Part shown: in pieces, positions 10,677 to 18,614 of the stretch | Layout: each line of letters opens with the position of its first letter | Position numbering within the stretch: position 1 is the first letter of the stretch | Origin: an uncultured Candidatus Poseidoniales archaeon | Lineage (GTDB): Archaea; Thermoplasmatota; Poseidoniia; Poseidoniales; Poseidoniaceae | Reading direction: 5' to 3' | Length of the DNA stretch: 46,572 bases | Assembly (NCBI GenBank): GCA_905182125.1 | Contig: CAJJAV010000018.1 | Location: 1 to 46,572, forward strand | The notes under the pieces: generated by a model | Database searches by the model: none | What the model was told of the DNA's origin: nothing | Seen by the model: the letters and a program-made list of their open reading frames with translations, nothing else | Translations under genes and position numbers: made by a program

Positions 10677-11900
10677 ATGGCAGAAGATGTTGGACTTCAA
10701 CGGGATGTCACCGTCAATGGCGACTTCCACTCCCGAACCCTCCACCTCAAGCTGTTGCGAAAGCAGTGGCAAATCATTGCCCTCCAAGTCATCGCCACCG
10801 TCGCTCTTGTCGGCATGTACCTCGAAGTGGTCTCAACCTATGTTGTTGGCTCCATCGACCACACCATGCTGTTCGATACCATTGAGGTTCTCATTGGTCA
10901 GCAGTTGCCAATCGGTGATTTCCTTACCGGTGAAGGCAACAGTGGCCTTGGTCGTTTCTCTGTGCCACTGGTCCTGGGTCTCTCATTGGGTGGAAGCATG
11001 GCTTTCCTTGCTTTCCAAACCCCAAAGACACAACAGCGAATCAAACTCGGATTCATCATCACGCTGATCGTGGTGCTGGTCGGACGCCTCATCATTTCCT
11101 GGGGCTTTTCTATGCTTACATCGTTTGATTTACGCCTGCCCGACCAAGGTGAATTAGCAACTCTTGAGTGGCCTCTTTTGATGATTATGTCGTTGATGAT
11201 TATGTTCATTTATCTCTTACCTGTCATCATGGGTACACGGGGCATCTGGGGACTTTCTCGTCGTTCAATCGCTTGGTCCATCGGATTCACACTCCTCTTC
11301 CTTGGTATCCACGCCATCCTTGCCTTCCCTCTCATCAATGGCCAACTTGGCACCTACGGGGAGGCATTGGCCACAGTTGAAACACAGTTTACCGAACCGA
11401 CCATTGGCCTGTTTGGATTGATGCTTGTGACCAGTGAACAGTTTGCCCTCATCATGATCGCCATTCTGATCATGGTGTTCCAAGAGTCGTCCTACGGTGT
11501 GATTCGTTACCTCGAATACGCCTACCGACTGCCAGAGTCATGCAAGCGTGACCCTGAATATGTGAGGCAAATGGACAACGTTCTCAACACGCACCTCAAG
11601 CACACCTTCGGATTCTTGGGACTCACTGGCATCGCCACCATGGTCGCTCTTGGGTTCCACAGTGTCTTGCTGGACATCGTCGAAGGTTCCACTGGGAGTC
11701 AATGGGCCGGACAGGTTTCCGAGTCGATTGAACTCTCCTTGACCTATGGATTGGTCATCTCGGCGCTGATGTTCTTGAGCATCATGGCGTTGTTGCGCTT
11801 CTTCGTTCCATGGGAACGTGTTTGGGGCTTGATCAATTCAGTTCGAGGACAAACACCAATGACAGCGTCGAACCCTGCCAAAGAAGTCGTTGAACTTTGA
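10677..11900 (+). CDS. polytopic membrane protein of the DUF58 operon
   Basis: A 407-aa protein from ATG 10677, 2 nt after the DUF58 stop and behind GAGGGGG. The open frame extends further upstream to 10620, but that part lies inside the DUF58 gene. It has about eight membrane segments (for example WQIIALQVIATVALVGMYL and LLMIMSLMIMFIYLLPVIMG) and a short cytoplasmic loop, RYLEYAYRLPESCKRDPEYV. No family is recognised. Its position as last gene of the operon suggests a membrane partner of the DUF58 and DUF4350-like proteins. It converges on the minus-strand gene ending at 11904, with only 3 nt between. Confidence 0.75.
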   Translation: MAEDVGLQRDVTVNGDFHSRTLHLKLLRKQWQIIALQVIATVALVGMYLEVVSTYVVGSIDHTMLFDTIEVLIGQQLPIGDFLTGEGNSGLGRFSVPLVLGLSLGGSMAFLAFQTPKTQQRIKLGFIITLIVVLVGRLIISWGFSMLTSFDLRLPDQGELATLEWPLLMIMSLMIMFIYLLPVIMGTRGIWGLSRRSIAWSIGFTLLFLGIHAILAFPLINGQLGTYGEALATVETQFTEPTIGLFGLMLVTSEQFALIMIAILIMVFQESSYGVIRYLEYAYRLPESCKRDPEYVRQMDNVLNTHLKHTFGFLGLTGIATMVALGFHSVLLDIVEGSTGSQWAGQVSESIELSLTYGLVISALMFLSIMALLRFFVPWERVWGLINSVRGQTPMTASNPAKEVVEL

Positions 11901-11903
11901 AGG

Positions 11904-12152
11904 TCAATCCGAAAGCACTCGTTGCAACAGGCGACCAAACGATTCACTGAGCACCATCAGAGCAATCGGTAAACCACACCATCCGGCAAGGATCGAAAGC
12001 CATCCCGGCGAGTCGACTCCATCCATCACGATTGGTTGCAAAAAGAAAAACGCGATAACTGCACCAACGAACATCAACCGTTCAAGGTACATCGGATATG
12101 TTCTGCCACCCGATTCATCACGGGCCATGAGGGTGGTTGGTTCTTCACTCAT
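11904..12152 (-). CDS. small two-helix membrane protein in the Roadblock operon
   Basis: An 82-aa protein. A soluble N-terminus with YPMYLERL precedes two membrane segments (MFVGAVIAFFFLQPIV and WLSILAGWCGLPIALMVL) and a short tail, FGRLLQRVLSD. The ATG at 12152 stands behind GAGGTG, and the coiled-coil gene ends 9 nt upstream, so it is the last gene of a three-gene operon. It could be a membrane anchor for the coiled-coil protein, which is an inference from context. No known family is recognised. Confidence 0.65.
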   Translation of the reverse strand: MSEEPTTLMARDESGGRTYPMYLERLMFVGAVIAFFFLQPIVMDGVDSPGWLSILAGWCGLPIALMVLSESFGRLLQRVLSD

Positions 12153-12161
12153 TCAAACACC

Positions 12162-15100
12162 TCAGAGGTCAAGCCCAGAAAGTCGAGCTTCGAGCGCTGC
12201 AAGAGCGGGGTCGGGTGCTGATGTCGGCGCTGGTTCCTTGCGATGTTCCCAAGACGCATCCAGTTGAGCAAGTTCTGCTTCAAGAGCAGCGCGTTCATCG
12301 CTGCCGTCGAGATCGACCTGCGTGGTCTGTGATGCAACGGGTGCTTGTTGGGTGTTTGAAGCATCATCGATTGCTTCATCAGTTGGAACTGGCATGGATT
12401 CCCACCCTTTTTCATCAGCCACTGAAGGTTCAGTGGGCGCATCAAGCGAAACCGGGATTTCGCCTGCAAGGGATGACTCCATGGTTGAAATCATGGTTTC
12501 TTCAACGGGTGTTCGTTGACCGGCTGGGATTGAGTCCCGCTCGTATGGAAGCAAACCATCGCGTTGGAACTCCCACAACATACCGCGTGGAATACCATCT
12601 GCGAGACCAGACGCATCAAGCTGAGTGATCAGTTCTTCAAGCACACGTGCGGTATCTTCCAACGCAACTGCTTCGCCAGCATCGCGTTGATCAGCTTCAA
12701 GATAAATATCGTCAAGTGCAACTTGAATCAGTTTGCGTGTGGACTGAGCAATGCTTGGTAGTGCTTCAGGCCGCGTGCAGTTGTTGAGAAGGGCTTCGAC
12801 CTCTTCTGGAGGGGCACCAAGCCGCGTAAGTTGTTCCAGAACATTTCGCAACCGTCGCAACATGGTGATCGAGCGGTCGTAGTCTTCGAGCAAGTGTTCT
12901 AAATCGAGGACGACATGGCCAACCGTTTCACCGAGTTGGTGTTCGAGGCGTTGTTGGACAGACCATCGAGCCAAACCACGAACCGCTCCAGCAGTTTGTG
13001 GCACCTGGCGTTCAAGCAACGTCATGACTTCACTTGAGAGCAAATGTCGAGGTGTTGCTGCAACATGGTCAACGGTTGATTGAATGACTTGCAAACCGCG
13101 TTCCACGGCTCGGTCAAGCAGTGTTACCGAATAGCCGAGTGCCCGTGCATGTTCGAGCCGTTCCAAAACCGGGCCAAGGCCGTCGAAGGTTTGAGCATCA
13201 TCGAGCAATGCTTGTGCGAGTGGTTCTTCAGCAAGACGAGCACGGAGGCGTTCTGCTTCCTGAATGTCAGCAACAGCCGCTTCGTGCGCTTCGGACAATG
13301 CCTCCGCACGTTCGATCAAGGATGCTAATTCTGCTTCCGCATGGCCTCGACGGGCCCCGAGGTCGCCAAGTTCACGGAGGACTTGACGGCGTTCATCCAT
13401 CAGTTCACGCAGTTCTGCTTGGACTTGAGCCTGGCGTGCTTCGTCGGTTGCGAGGCGAGTCCGATCCTCTTCAGACCGACGACGGCTTGCTTTTGCTTCA
13501 CCTTCGATGGCGGACAACTCAGAGTTGTTGGTCTTGATTTTCTCGTCGAGGAGCAAGACTTCTGCTTGAGCTCGAGCGTGACGTTCTCGAGTTGCAGCGA
13601 CTTGTTCCTGAAGGACTTGAAGCCGACGTTCATCGTCTTCAGATTGTTGACGGATGGAGGAAAGTTGTTGGCTGTGGGTGTTGAGGTCAGCGTTCAGTGC
13701 TGCTTCTTTGAGTGACATGTCCTCGATGGCTGTGCGCAAAGTTTCGCTGGAAGATGCATCGCCAAGTGCCTTCGCCAATTCTGCAGCACGTTGGGAAACT
13801 TGGTGCTCCAATTCATTGACGCGTCGAACCAACCGTTCTGCTCGGTTTTCGGCTTGTTCTGAGGTTGCCTTTGATTGAGCCAGTTCCACTTGCATGGTTC
13901 CGAATTTGCTGTGTGCTTCTTCGAGAGAAGTCGTTGATTCTGTTCGGGTTTCAGAGGCTTCACGAGCAATGATTTGAGCAGCACTGGTCGCCGCCATCGC
14001 TTCATTCAGGCGGTTTTGGACGGTTGCCTTTTCCTTTTCGAGCTCGTCGATTCGATGGTCAGCTGATTCGAGACGTCGTCGCAGACCTGCGTCCACTGCA
14101 AGTGGTTGAGAAACTTCACCACCCAATCCACCGCTCACTTCGTCCACAGTTTCAGAGAACACGGCTGATGAACGGCTCTTTCGTAGATTTTCCATTCCAC
14201 TTTCAAATCCGTACAAGTCGGTGAGTTTGGAAGCCAGATTGGCACGACGACTTTCAGAGCGGGTGCGGAGGGTGACCAGGAGGTCTTGCAAGTGATCGAG
14301 ACTGAATTCCTCGATGTTTCCTGATTCACGGGACACAATGCTGCCAGATGGCAAGCGGTGCAACTTGAGCACTCGAGTTGAATCTGTGAATGTCAGCATG
14401 GCTTCTTCCATGCTTTGGCCTTCTGGAGCAGCGATACCAACGGGTATACCGCGAGCCAACAGCACTGAAATACAGGTTGAAGATTGACCAGATTGTAAGT
14501 GGCCTGTGACTTGTTCATGCATGGCTGCTGACAACATTGAAAGAATGGCATCGGGGCCGCCTCGGCCTTCTCGTAGAACAAAACCTTCTGGGATTGGACC
14601 GCCTGAAGCGCCGATTGCACCAATCTCTCCGTCGAGCGTACCTGCTACAGCTGAGATGAGTCTGGCATGGTCTGCGTTCGCTTCGGTCCAAACACCCAAG
14701 GAGGCATCGCCAGATTGAGCAAGCAAGAGCGCGCCACCTTCGTGGTGCATGGTCCAATGTGAAGCCGATGGTTCAAGACCTTCATCGATGATGGAAATTG
14801 ACATTGCTGCAAGTGAAGCATGGATTTCTCGTGCCAGCACTTCAGGGTCATTTGGTAGTTCACCAACGCTGTCGATCAGGAGACCTTGGTCAACTGCAAT
14901 CGCGCCACGAACGGTGTCCCGCCCGACCAGAGCGTGGAGAACAGCCGACAAATCGCGAGACATCAACCGTTGCAATGCATCACCGCGGGCGAGCAAGCCT
15001 TGTCGGTCAGCAGGATGTTCGAATGCTTCAGGGAGGACTTCTGCAACGCTTCCGAGCCCGACGAGAGAATAGGATTGGGCAATGAAGCGAGAAGACCCCT

Positions 15101-15335
15101 CTGCTTCAATCTCTTCGAGGCGTTGACGTGCATCGCCACCAGCGAGCAAGACTTTGCCCTTCCCCGATTCAGCGAGCCAACCAACAATGCGTCCAGCCCG
15201 AACAAGTCGATGACCGGCAGGCGTCTTACGGCGTCCAATCCAAGTGCTGATGACACCGTGATCAAATGGCTGTATTGTTCCGTCTTCAACCGATATGGCT
15301 TCTTCGATTGGTGTTCCTTGCGGCAGGTTAAACAT
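12162..15335 (-). CDS. large Roadblock/LC7-coiled-coil protein
   Basis: A 1057-aa protein with no known counterpart that I can name. Residues about 1-120 form a globular start. Residues about 125-235 fit a Roadblock/LC7 domain (VRGAIAVDQGLLIDSVGE, then GGALLLAQSGDASLGVWTEA). Residues 240-400 are mixed. Residues about 415-755 form a long SMC-like coiled coil rich in E, R, Q and A. Residues 755-930 are helical (HLLSSEVMTLLERQVPQTAG). The tail to 1057 is acidic and probably disordered, ending in a short helix, LAALEARLSGLDL. The start at ATG 15335 is 9 nt after the small Roadblock gene, so the two are coupled. Roadblock proteins regulate small GTPases or dynein-like motors. Here a structural, trafficking or polarity role is possible; none is shown. 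Confidence 0.8.
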   Translation of the reverse strand: MFNLPQGTPIEEAISVEDGTIQPFDHGVISTWIGRRKTPAGHRLVRAGRIVGWLAESGKGKVLLAGGDARQRLEEIEAEGSSRFIAQSYSLVGLGSVAEVLPEAFEHPADRQGLLARGDALQRLMSRDLSAVLHALVGRDTVRGAIAVDQGLLIDSVGELPNDPEVLAREIHASLAAMSISIIDEGLEPSASHWTMHHEGGALLLAQSGDASLGVWTEANADHARLISAVAGTLDGEIGAIGASGGPIPEGFVLREGRGGPDAILSMLSAAMHEQVTGHLQSGQSSTCISVLLARGIPVGIAAPEGQSMEEAMLTFTDSTRVLKLHRLPSGSIVSRESGNIEEFSLDHLQDLLVTLRTRSESRRANLASKLTDLYGFESGMENLRKSRSSAVFSETVDEVSGGLGGEVSQPLAVDAGLRRRLESADHRIDELEKEKATVQNRLNEAMAATSAAQIIAREASETRTESTTSLEEAHSKFGTMQVELAQSKATSEQAENRAERLVRRVNELEHQVSQRAAELAKALGDASSSETLRTAIEDMSLKEAALNADLNTHSQQLSSIRQQSEDDERRLQVLQEQVAATRERHARAQAEVLLLDEKIKTNNSELSAIEGEAKASRRRSEEDRTRLATDEARQAQVQAELRELMDERRQVLRELGDLGARRGHAEAELASLIERAEALSEAHEAAVADIQEAERLRARLAEEPLAQALLDDAQTFDGLGPVLERLEHARALGYSVTLLDRAVERGLQVIQSTVDHVAATPRHLLSSEVMTLLERQVPQTAGAVRGLARWSVQQRLEHQLGETVGHVVLDLEHLLEDYDRSITMLRRLRNVLEQLTRLGAPPEEVEALLNNCTRPEALPSIAQSTRKLIQVALDDIYLEADQRDAGEAVALEDTARVLEELITQLDASGLADGIPRGMLWEFQRDGLLPYERDSIPAGQRTPVEETMISTMESSLAGEIPVSLDAPTEPSVADEKGWESMPVPTDEAIDDASNTQQAPVASQTTQVDLDGSDERAALEAELAQLDASWEHRKEPAPTSAPDPALAALEARLSGLDL

Positions 15336-15344
15336 TTTATCAAC

Positions 15345-15683
15345 TCACTGGGGGGTGGTGGCCAAGATTCGGCGATCCCTGTCGAGGGCATGACGCCATC
15401 GAGCAAGACGCCCGCCTCTTCCTGACAACGCGACAATTCGTGTTGGCGATGCAACATCGATCATCAATCGTTCTTCACCTTCGCACCATACTTCGTACAC
15501 AGCCCCCAAACCGAGGGCATCAGCCGATTCAAGCGCAGCAGAAACAACGTCAACAGCGTGTTCGAAAGGAGGCATAGCCCCTTCATCGCCAACGCTGGCC
15601 AACAAGTTCCCACTATCGTCAATCAGCATGGCCTGTTTCACGCCTTCAAGGCGATACAATCCGGCCAGCGCACGTTGCAACAT
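15345..15683 (-). CDS. Roadblock/LC7 domain protein
   Basis: A 112-aa single-domain protein. LARALYRLEGV-type opening helix (LQRALAGLYRLEGVKQAMLI), the strand pair VKQAMLIDDSGNLLASVG, the long helix FEHAVDVVSAALESADAL and the strands VYEVWCEGEERLMIDVAS match the MglB/Roadblock fold. Such proteins form dimers and act as GTPase-activating or scaffolding partners of Ras-like GTPases. No GTPase gene is in this window. It is the first gene of the operon with the Roadblock-coiled-coil protein, so a heteromeric Roadblock pair is likely. The upstream spacer carries a hairpin. Confidence 0.8.
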   Translation of the reverse strand: MLQRALAGLYRLEGVKQAMLIDDSGNLLASVGDEGAMPPFEHAVDVVSAALESADALGLGAVYEVWCEGEERLMIDVASPTRIVALSGRGGRLARWRHALDRDRRILATTPQ

Positions 15684-15736
15684 AGATGCTCAAACCTTTC
15701 GTCAGCGTTGTGGCCTTCAAGAAGTTTTGTGCTTCC

Positions 15737-15754
15737 ATCCCCCTAAAGGGGGAT
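15737..15754 (-). repeat. perfect 7-bp hairpin in the Roadblock operon leader
   Basis: Arms ATCCCCC and GGGGGAT around TAAA, 54 nt upstream of the Roadblock start. If the TTAATTTGG box at about 15763 is the promoter, the hairpin falls at or near the 5' end of the transcript. It is similar in style to the hairpin before thrS. Confidence 0.45.
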
Positions 15755-15995
15755 TTGAGGACCCAAATTAATTCCCCAACTGGATTCACGTCAGAAAGTG
15801 CCGCGGAACACAGAAAAAGACATGTTTTCCGCGCATGTATTTCGATGAAATAGCACCCTTTTCATGTTTGAAAGGTCGTTTAGATCGTAGTCAAGAGTGA
15901 TGATTTTCCAATTGGGAAATCAAATTTGCAATTAGAATTTATCGAGTGATGTGAGGCGAGCGATGGCCCCATTCTAATGTCCGGCGTGCGGGGAG

Positions 15996-16005
15996 TTCAA
16001 ACATA
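15996..16005 (+). promoter_or_regulatory. TATA-like box for the tRNA thiolase gene
   Basis: GTTCAAACATAA is centred about 25 nt before ATG 16026. This fits a leaderless transcript and shares TTCAAA with other boxes in the window. Confidence 0.4.
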
Positions 16006-16025
16006 AGCCGCTCCACCGATGGTTC

Positions 16026-17018
16026 ATGGCAGATGAGACTACGCAGGGATTCACCGTCCCACAATGCGATAGTTGCTCACGTCCAGCTGTGCTCGAACAA
16101 GCCTATTCGGGCAGAATTTTGTGCAACGAACACATGGCCAAGTCGGTTCGAAAGAAAATCGCAAAGGAACTTCGCCAACAACTCGTCCTCCCTAAAGACA
16201 AGGACACCACCATCTTTGTCGCCATCTCGGGCGGAAAAGACTCCGCAGTGTTGCTTGACAGCCTGGTTGATCTGATTGGTGAACGCCCCGATGTTCGCAT
16301 TGTTGCAGGGACTGTCGACGAAGGCATCGAAGGCTACCGACCCCCTTCTCTCGAATGCGCTCAAGTGTTGTGTGACCAACTCGGCATTGAATTCATCACC
16401 GTCTCCTATCCAGAATTAAGTTTCAAAGAAATGGATGAAGTCGCACAACGAATCCCTGGGTTGCTGGAAACCAATCCAAGTTCGCCTCGGCTTCCGTGTT
16501 CATATTGCGGCGTATTCCGTCGCCAAGGCATCAACCACCTTGCGGACCGTATTGGTGCAGACATCATTGCGCTGGGCCACAATTTGGACGACATGGCTCA
16601 AACCGTGTTAATGAACATGACAAATGGGGACCTCGACCGAACGCTCCGGCTCGCCCCGCACACGACGAGTGTGGTCGAAGGAATGGCACCACGAATCGTA
16701 CCACTGCGATGGATTCCCGAACAGGAAGTCCATCTCTACGCCCTCCATCGAAACCTGCCCCTCCATCACGAAGAATGCCCCCATGCCGAAGGAGCCTTGC
16801 GATGGCGGCACCGGGAAATGGTGGCTCAGATGGAAGCCGATTCACCCGGTACACGGCACGGATTACTTCGCATGGCAGACAACATCAAGGCGCTACGAAA
16901 CCGTTCATCGGATGATGCACTCATCATTGCTCCACCAACACCGTGCCCAAAATGTGGTGCAATGACTTCTGGAAGTCAGTGTAAGGCTTGCGATTTCAGA
17001 GCACTTTTGAACGACTGA
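16026..17018 (+). CDS. ncsA: tRNA 2-thiouridine synthetase, NcsA/TtuA/Ctu1 family
   Basis: A 330-aa PP-loop ATPase that adenylates a tRNA uridine so that sulfur can be inserted, at U34 (NcsA/Ctu1) or m5U54 (TtuA). An N-terminal zinc finger (C14, C17, C33, H36) precedes the PP-loop SGGKDS at 68-73. The CSYC motif near residue 158 and LGHNLDDMAQTVLMN follow, and a C-terminal zinc ribbon, CPKCG plus CKACD, closes the protein. All catalytic elements look intact. The sulfur carrier would be a SAMP/ubiquitin-like protein, not seen here. It converges directly on pyrI: the stop codons abut at 17018/17019. Which uridine is modified cannot be told from sequence reading. Confidence 0.9.
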   Translation: MADETTQGFTVPQCDSCSRPAVLEQAYSGRILCNEHMAKSVRKKIAKELRQQLVLPKDKDTTIFVAISGGKDSAVLLDSLVDLIGERPDVRIVAGTVDEGIEGYRPPSLECAQVLCDQLGIEFITVSYPELSFKEMDEVAQRIPGLLETNPSSPRLPCSYCGVFRRQGINHLADRIGADIIALGHNLDDMAQTVLMNMTNGDLDRTLRLAPHTTSVVEGMAPRIVPLRWIPEQEVHLYALHRNLPLHHEECPHAEGALRWRHREMVAQMEADSPGTRHGLLRMADNIKALRNRSSDDALIIAPPTPCPKCGAMTSGSQCKACDFRALLND

Positions 17019-17495
17019 TCAAAGTGCGTTCTTGACCAATTCATCGAGGTCTTGAGGGCGACCGCAGTAATGGCAACGAAGGTGCAAAGGATCTCGGCTC
17101 ACGACCCGAAGACGGTGAGGTTGAGGTTCACGAGCATTTGTTGTGATGCAGTTGGAGAAGGTGCATCGCACGACATTGACGACTTCTTCGCCGAGGTTGA
17201 TCGACAACTTTTCTGCAACGACATAGGCGCGAATAATCGCGACGTGGGCCTCAGGGGCGACAAGGGCTAGGCGATCAAGTTCCCCTTGCGTCAGCTCTCG
17301 GTCTTCGACTTTGATGATGTCCTTTGATCCTAGTTTCTTGGAAGGGACATTCATGACGAGTGAGACGGGAACGGATGTTTCCCCTGCGATACCGAGCATC
17401 TCGAGCACACGGAGCGCTTGACCAGAAGGCACGTGATCGATGACTGTACCGTTCCGGATGGCTGTGACACGGCGCATGCTTTGTTCATTGGACAT
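17019..17495 (-). CDS. pyrI: aspartate carbamoyltransferase regulatory subunit
   Basis: A 158-aa allosteric chain that binds nucleotides and holds PyrB trimers together. The N-terminal allosteric domain contains VIDHVPSGQALRVLEMLGI. The C-terminal zinc domain has four cysteines in the CTFSNC ... CHYC arrangement. The length is normal. The ATG overlaps the pyrB stop by one base (TGATG), so translation is coupled. The presence of PyrI points to a holoenzyme subject to feedback by CTP/ATP, and CTP synthase is encoded 11 kb away in the same window. Confidence 0.95.
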   Translation of the reverse strand: MSNEQSMRRVTAIRNGTVIDHVPSGQALRVLEMLGIAGETSVPVSLVMNVPSKKLGSKDIIKVEDRELTQGELDRLALVAPEAHVAIIRAYVVAEKLSINLGEEVVNVVRCTFSNCITTNAREPQPHRLRVVSRDPLHLRCHYCGRPQDLDELVKNAL

Positions 17496-18445
17496 CAGAG
17501 CACACCTCCTTCAGCAGAAACATCGGCAGGAACGGTGACGCCGAGCAGACGGCAAAGTAAAGCCATACGGGCCACAACGCCATTGAACGCTTGTTCGAAG
17601 TAGCGAGCGTGTCGACTTGAATCAACCGCTGGGTGGATTTCATCGACCCTTGGGAGTGGGTGCATGATGATCATATCGCCCTTTACGTTATCGAGATGAC
17701 GTGAATCGAGTTTGTAAGCGCCAGCGCAGCGAGCGTATTCGTCTTCATCAGCAAACCGTTCTTTTTGAATCCGAGTCATGTAGACAACATCCGCATCACT
17801 CATGGAGCCGTACAGGTCTTCTGTCTCGGTCACAGTGGCACCATTTTCACGCAAGTCCGATACGATCTCGACCGGCATGCGGAGCAAATCAGGGCTGGCG
17901 AATGTCAGTTCGCAACCGAACCGAGTCAAAGCATGTGAGAGGGAGTGGACGGTTCGTCCATAACGCAAATCTCCAGCGAGAACGACTTTGAGTCCGTCCA
18001 AGCGGCCATGGGCTTGCCTGATGGTGAACAAATCCAACATCGTTTGTGTCGGGTGGTGTCCAGCGCCGTCACCACCGTTGAGGATGGGCACACTAGCGGC
18101 GTCTTGAGCGTATTGAGCTGCACCTTGACGTGGGTGACGCATAGCGATGATGTCGGTGTAGCCGTCGACCATCTGGATTGTATCAAAGAGGGTTTCGCCT
18201 TTGACCACAGAGGAAGTTTTGACATCGCCAAGATTGACCACATCGCCGCCAAGACGCTTCATTGCTGTCTCGAAGGACATTCGAGTCCGGGTGCTGGGTT
18301 CAAAGAAGAGGTTTCCCAAAATGCGCCCACGCAAGAGAGGTAGGTACAACTCGCCTCGGGCCACAGGCAAAAGGCGTTCTGCGTCATCCAAAATACTGAG
18401 GATCTCTTCATTCGTCAAGTCATCCATGGTGATTAGGCCCGTCAT
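17495..18445 (-). CDS. pyrB: aspartate carbamoyltransferase catalytic subunit
   Basis: It makes N-carbamoyl-aspartate from carbamoyl phosphate and aspartate, the first committed step of pyrimidine synthesis. The carbamoyl phosphate loop FEPSTRTRMSFE (STRT at residues 51-54), the GDGAGHHPTQTMLDL segment and the aspartate-site loop HPLPRVDEIHP are all present. The chosen ATG at 18445 (MTGLITMDDLTNEE) gives 316 aa, the family length, and lies behind GGGAGA; the frame stays open to 18550, but those residues do not look conserved. It forms an operon with pyrI. Confidence 0.95.
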   Translation of the reverse strand: MTGLITMDDLTNEEILSILDDAERLLPVARGELYLPLLRGRILGNLFFEPSTRTRMSFETAMKRLGGDVVNLGDVKTSSVVKGETLFDTIQMVDGYTDIIAMRHPRQGAAQYAQDAASVPILNGGDGAGHHPTQTMLDLFTIRQAHGRLDGLKVVLAGDLRYGRTVHSLSHALTRFGCELTFASPDLLRMPVEIVSDLRENGATVTETEDLYGSMSDADVVYMTRIQKERFADEDEYARCAGAYKLDSRHLDNVKGDMIIMHPLPRVDEIHPAVDSSRHARYFEQAFNGVVARMALLCRLLGVTVPADVSAEGGVL

Positions 18446-18583
18446 ATCTGCTCGTCTCCCTTTCTTAGGCAGCGAACGATACCCATGAACATTCCCGTCA
18501 GAGCAGTTGAGGCGCCTCCGTGCCAGCAGCGACCCAGACCCCTGATGCAAGGGAAGCCTCCCCGCTCAATCATGGGAGCGGAG

Positions 18584-18591
18584 TGATTATC
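18584..18591 (+). promoter_or_regulatory. TATA-like box for the 587-aa membrane protein gene
   Basis: TGATTATC is centred about 27 nt upstream of ATG 18615, again the spacing of a leaderless archaeal transcript. A GC-rich partial inverted repeat (CCGCTC/GAGCGG, 18561-18581) precedes it. Confidence 0.35.
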
Positions 18592-18614
18592 ACCATGCCA
18601 TCAAAGTCAGGACC

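Larger units (their letters stand above)
15684..16025. other. divergent intergenic region between Roadblock operon and tRNA thiolase gene
   Basis: No gene is seen. The AT-rich spacer contains a perfect hairpin (15737-15754), a TATA-like TTAATTTGG on the minus strand (about 15763-15772) and an imperfect palindrome around CCAATTGG (15902-15921). It also contains a repeat ACATG/CATGT (about 15820-15840) and a TATA-like box for the plus-strand gene at its right end. This is the longest regulatory spacer in the window besides 76-354. Confidence 0.5.

Noticed and set aside
11890-12267. Open frame of 125 codons on the plus strand at the end of the DUF58 operon
   Set aside because: It overlaps, on the opposite strand, the small membrane gene and the end of the coiled-coil gene, both of which have clear junctions and ribosome-binding sites.
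15960-16020. tRNA-like GTTCAAAC sequence upstream of ncsA
   Set aside because: The flanking bases do not pair into a T-stem, and no acceptor stem or anticodon arm can be drawn. The motif is better read as a TATA-like box.
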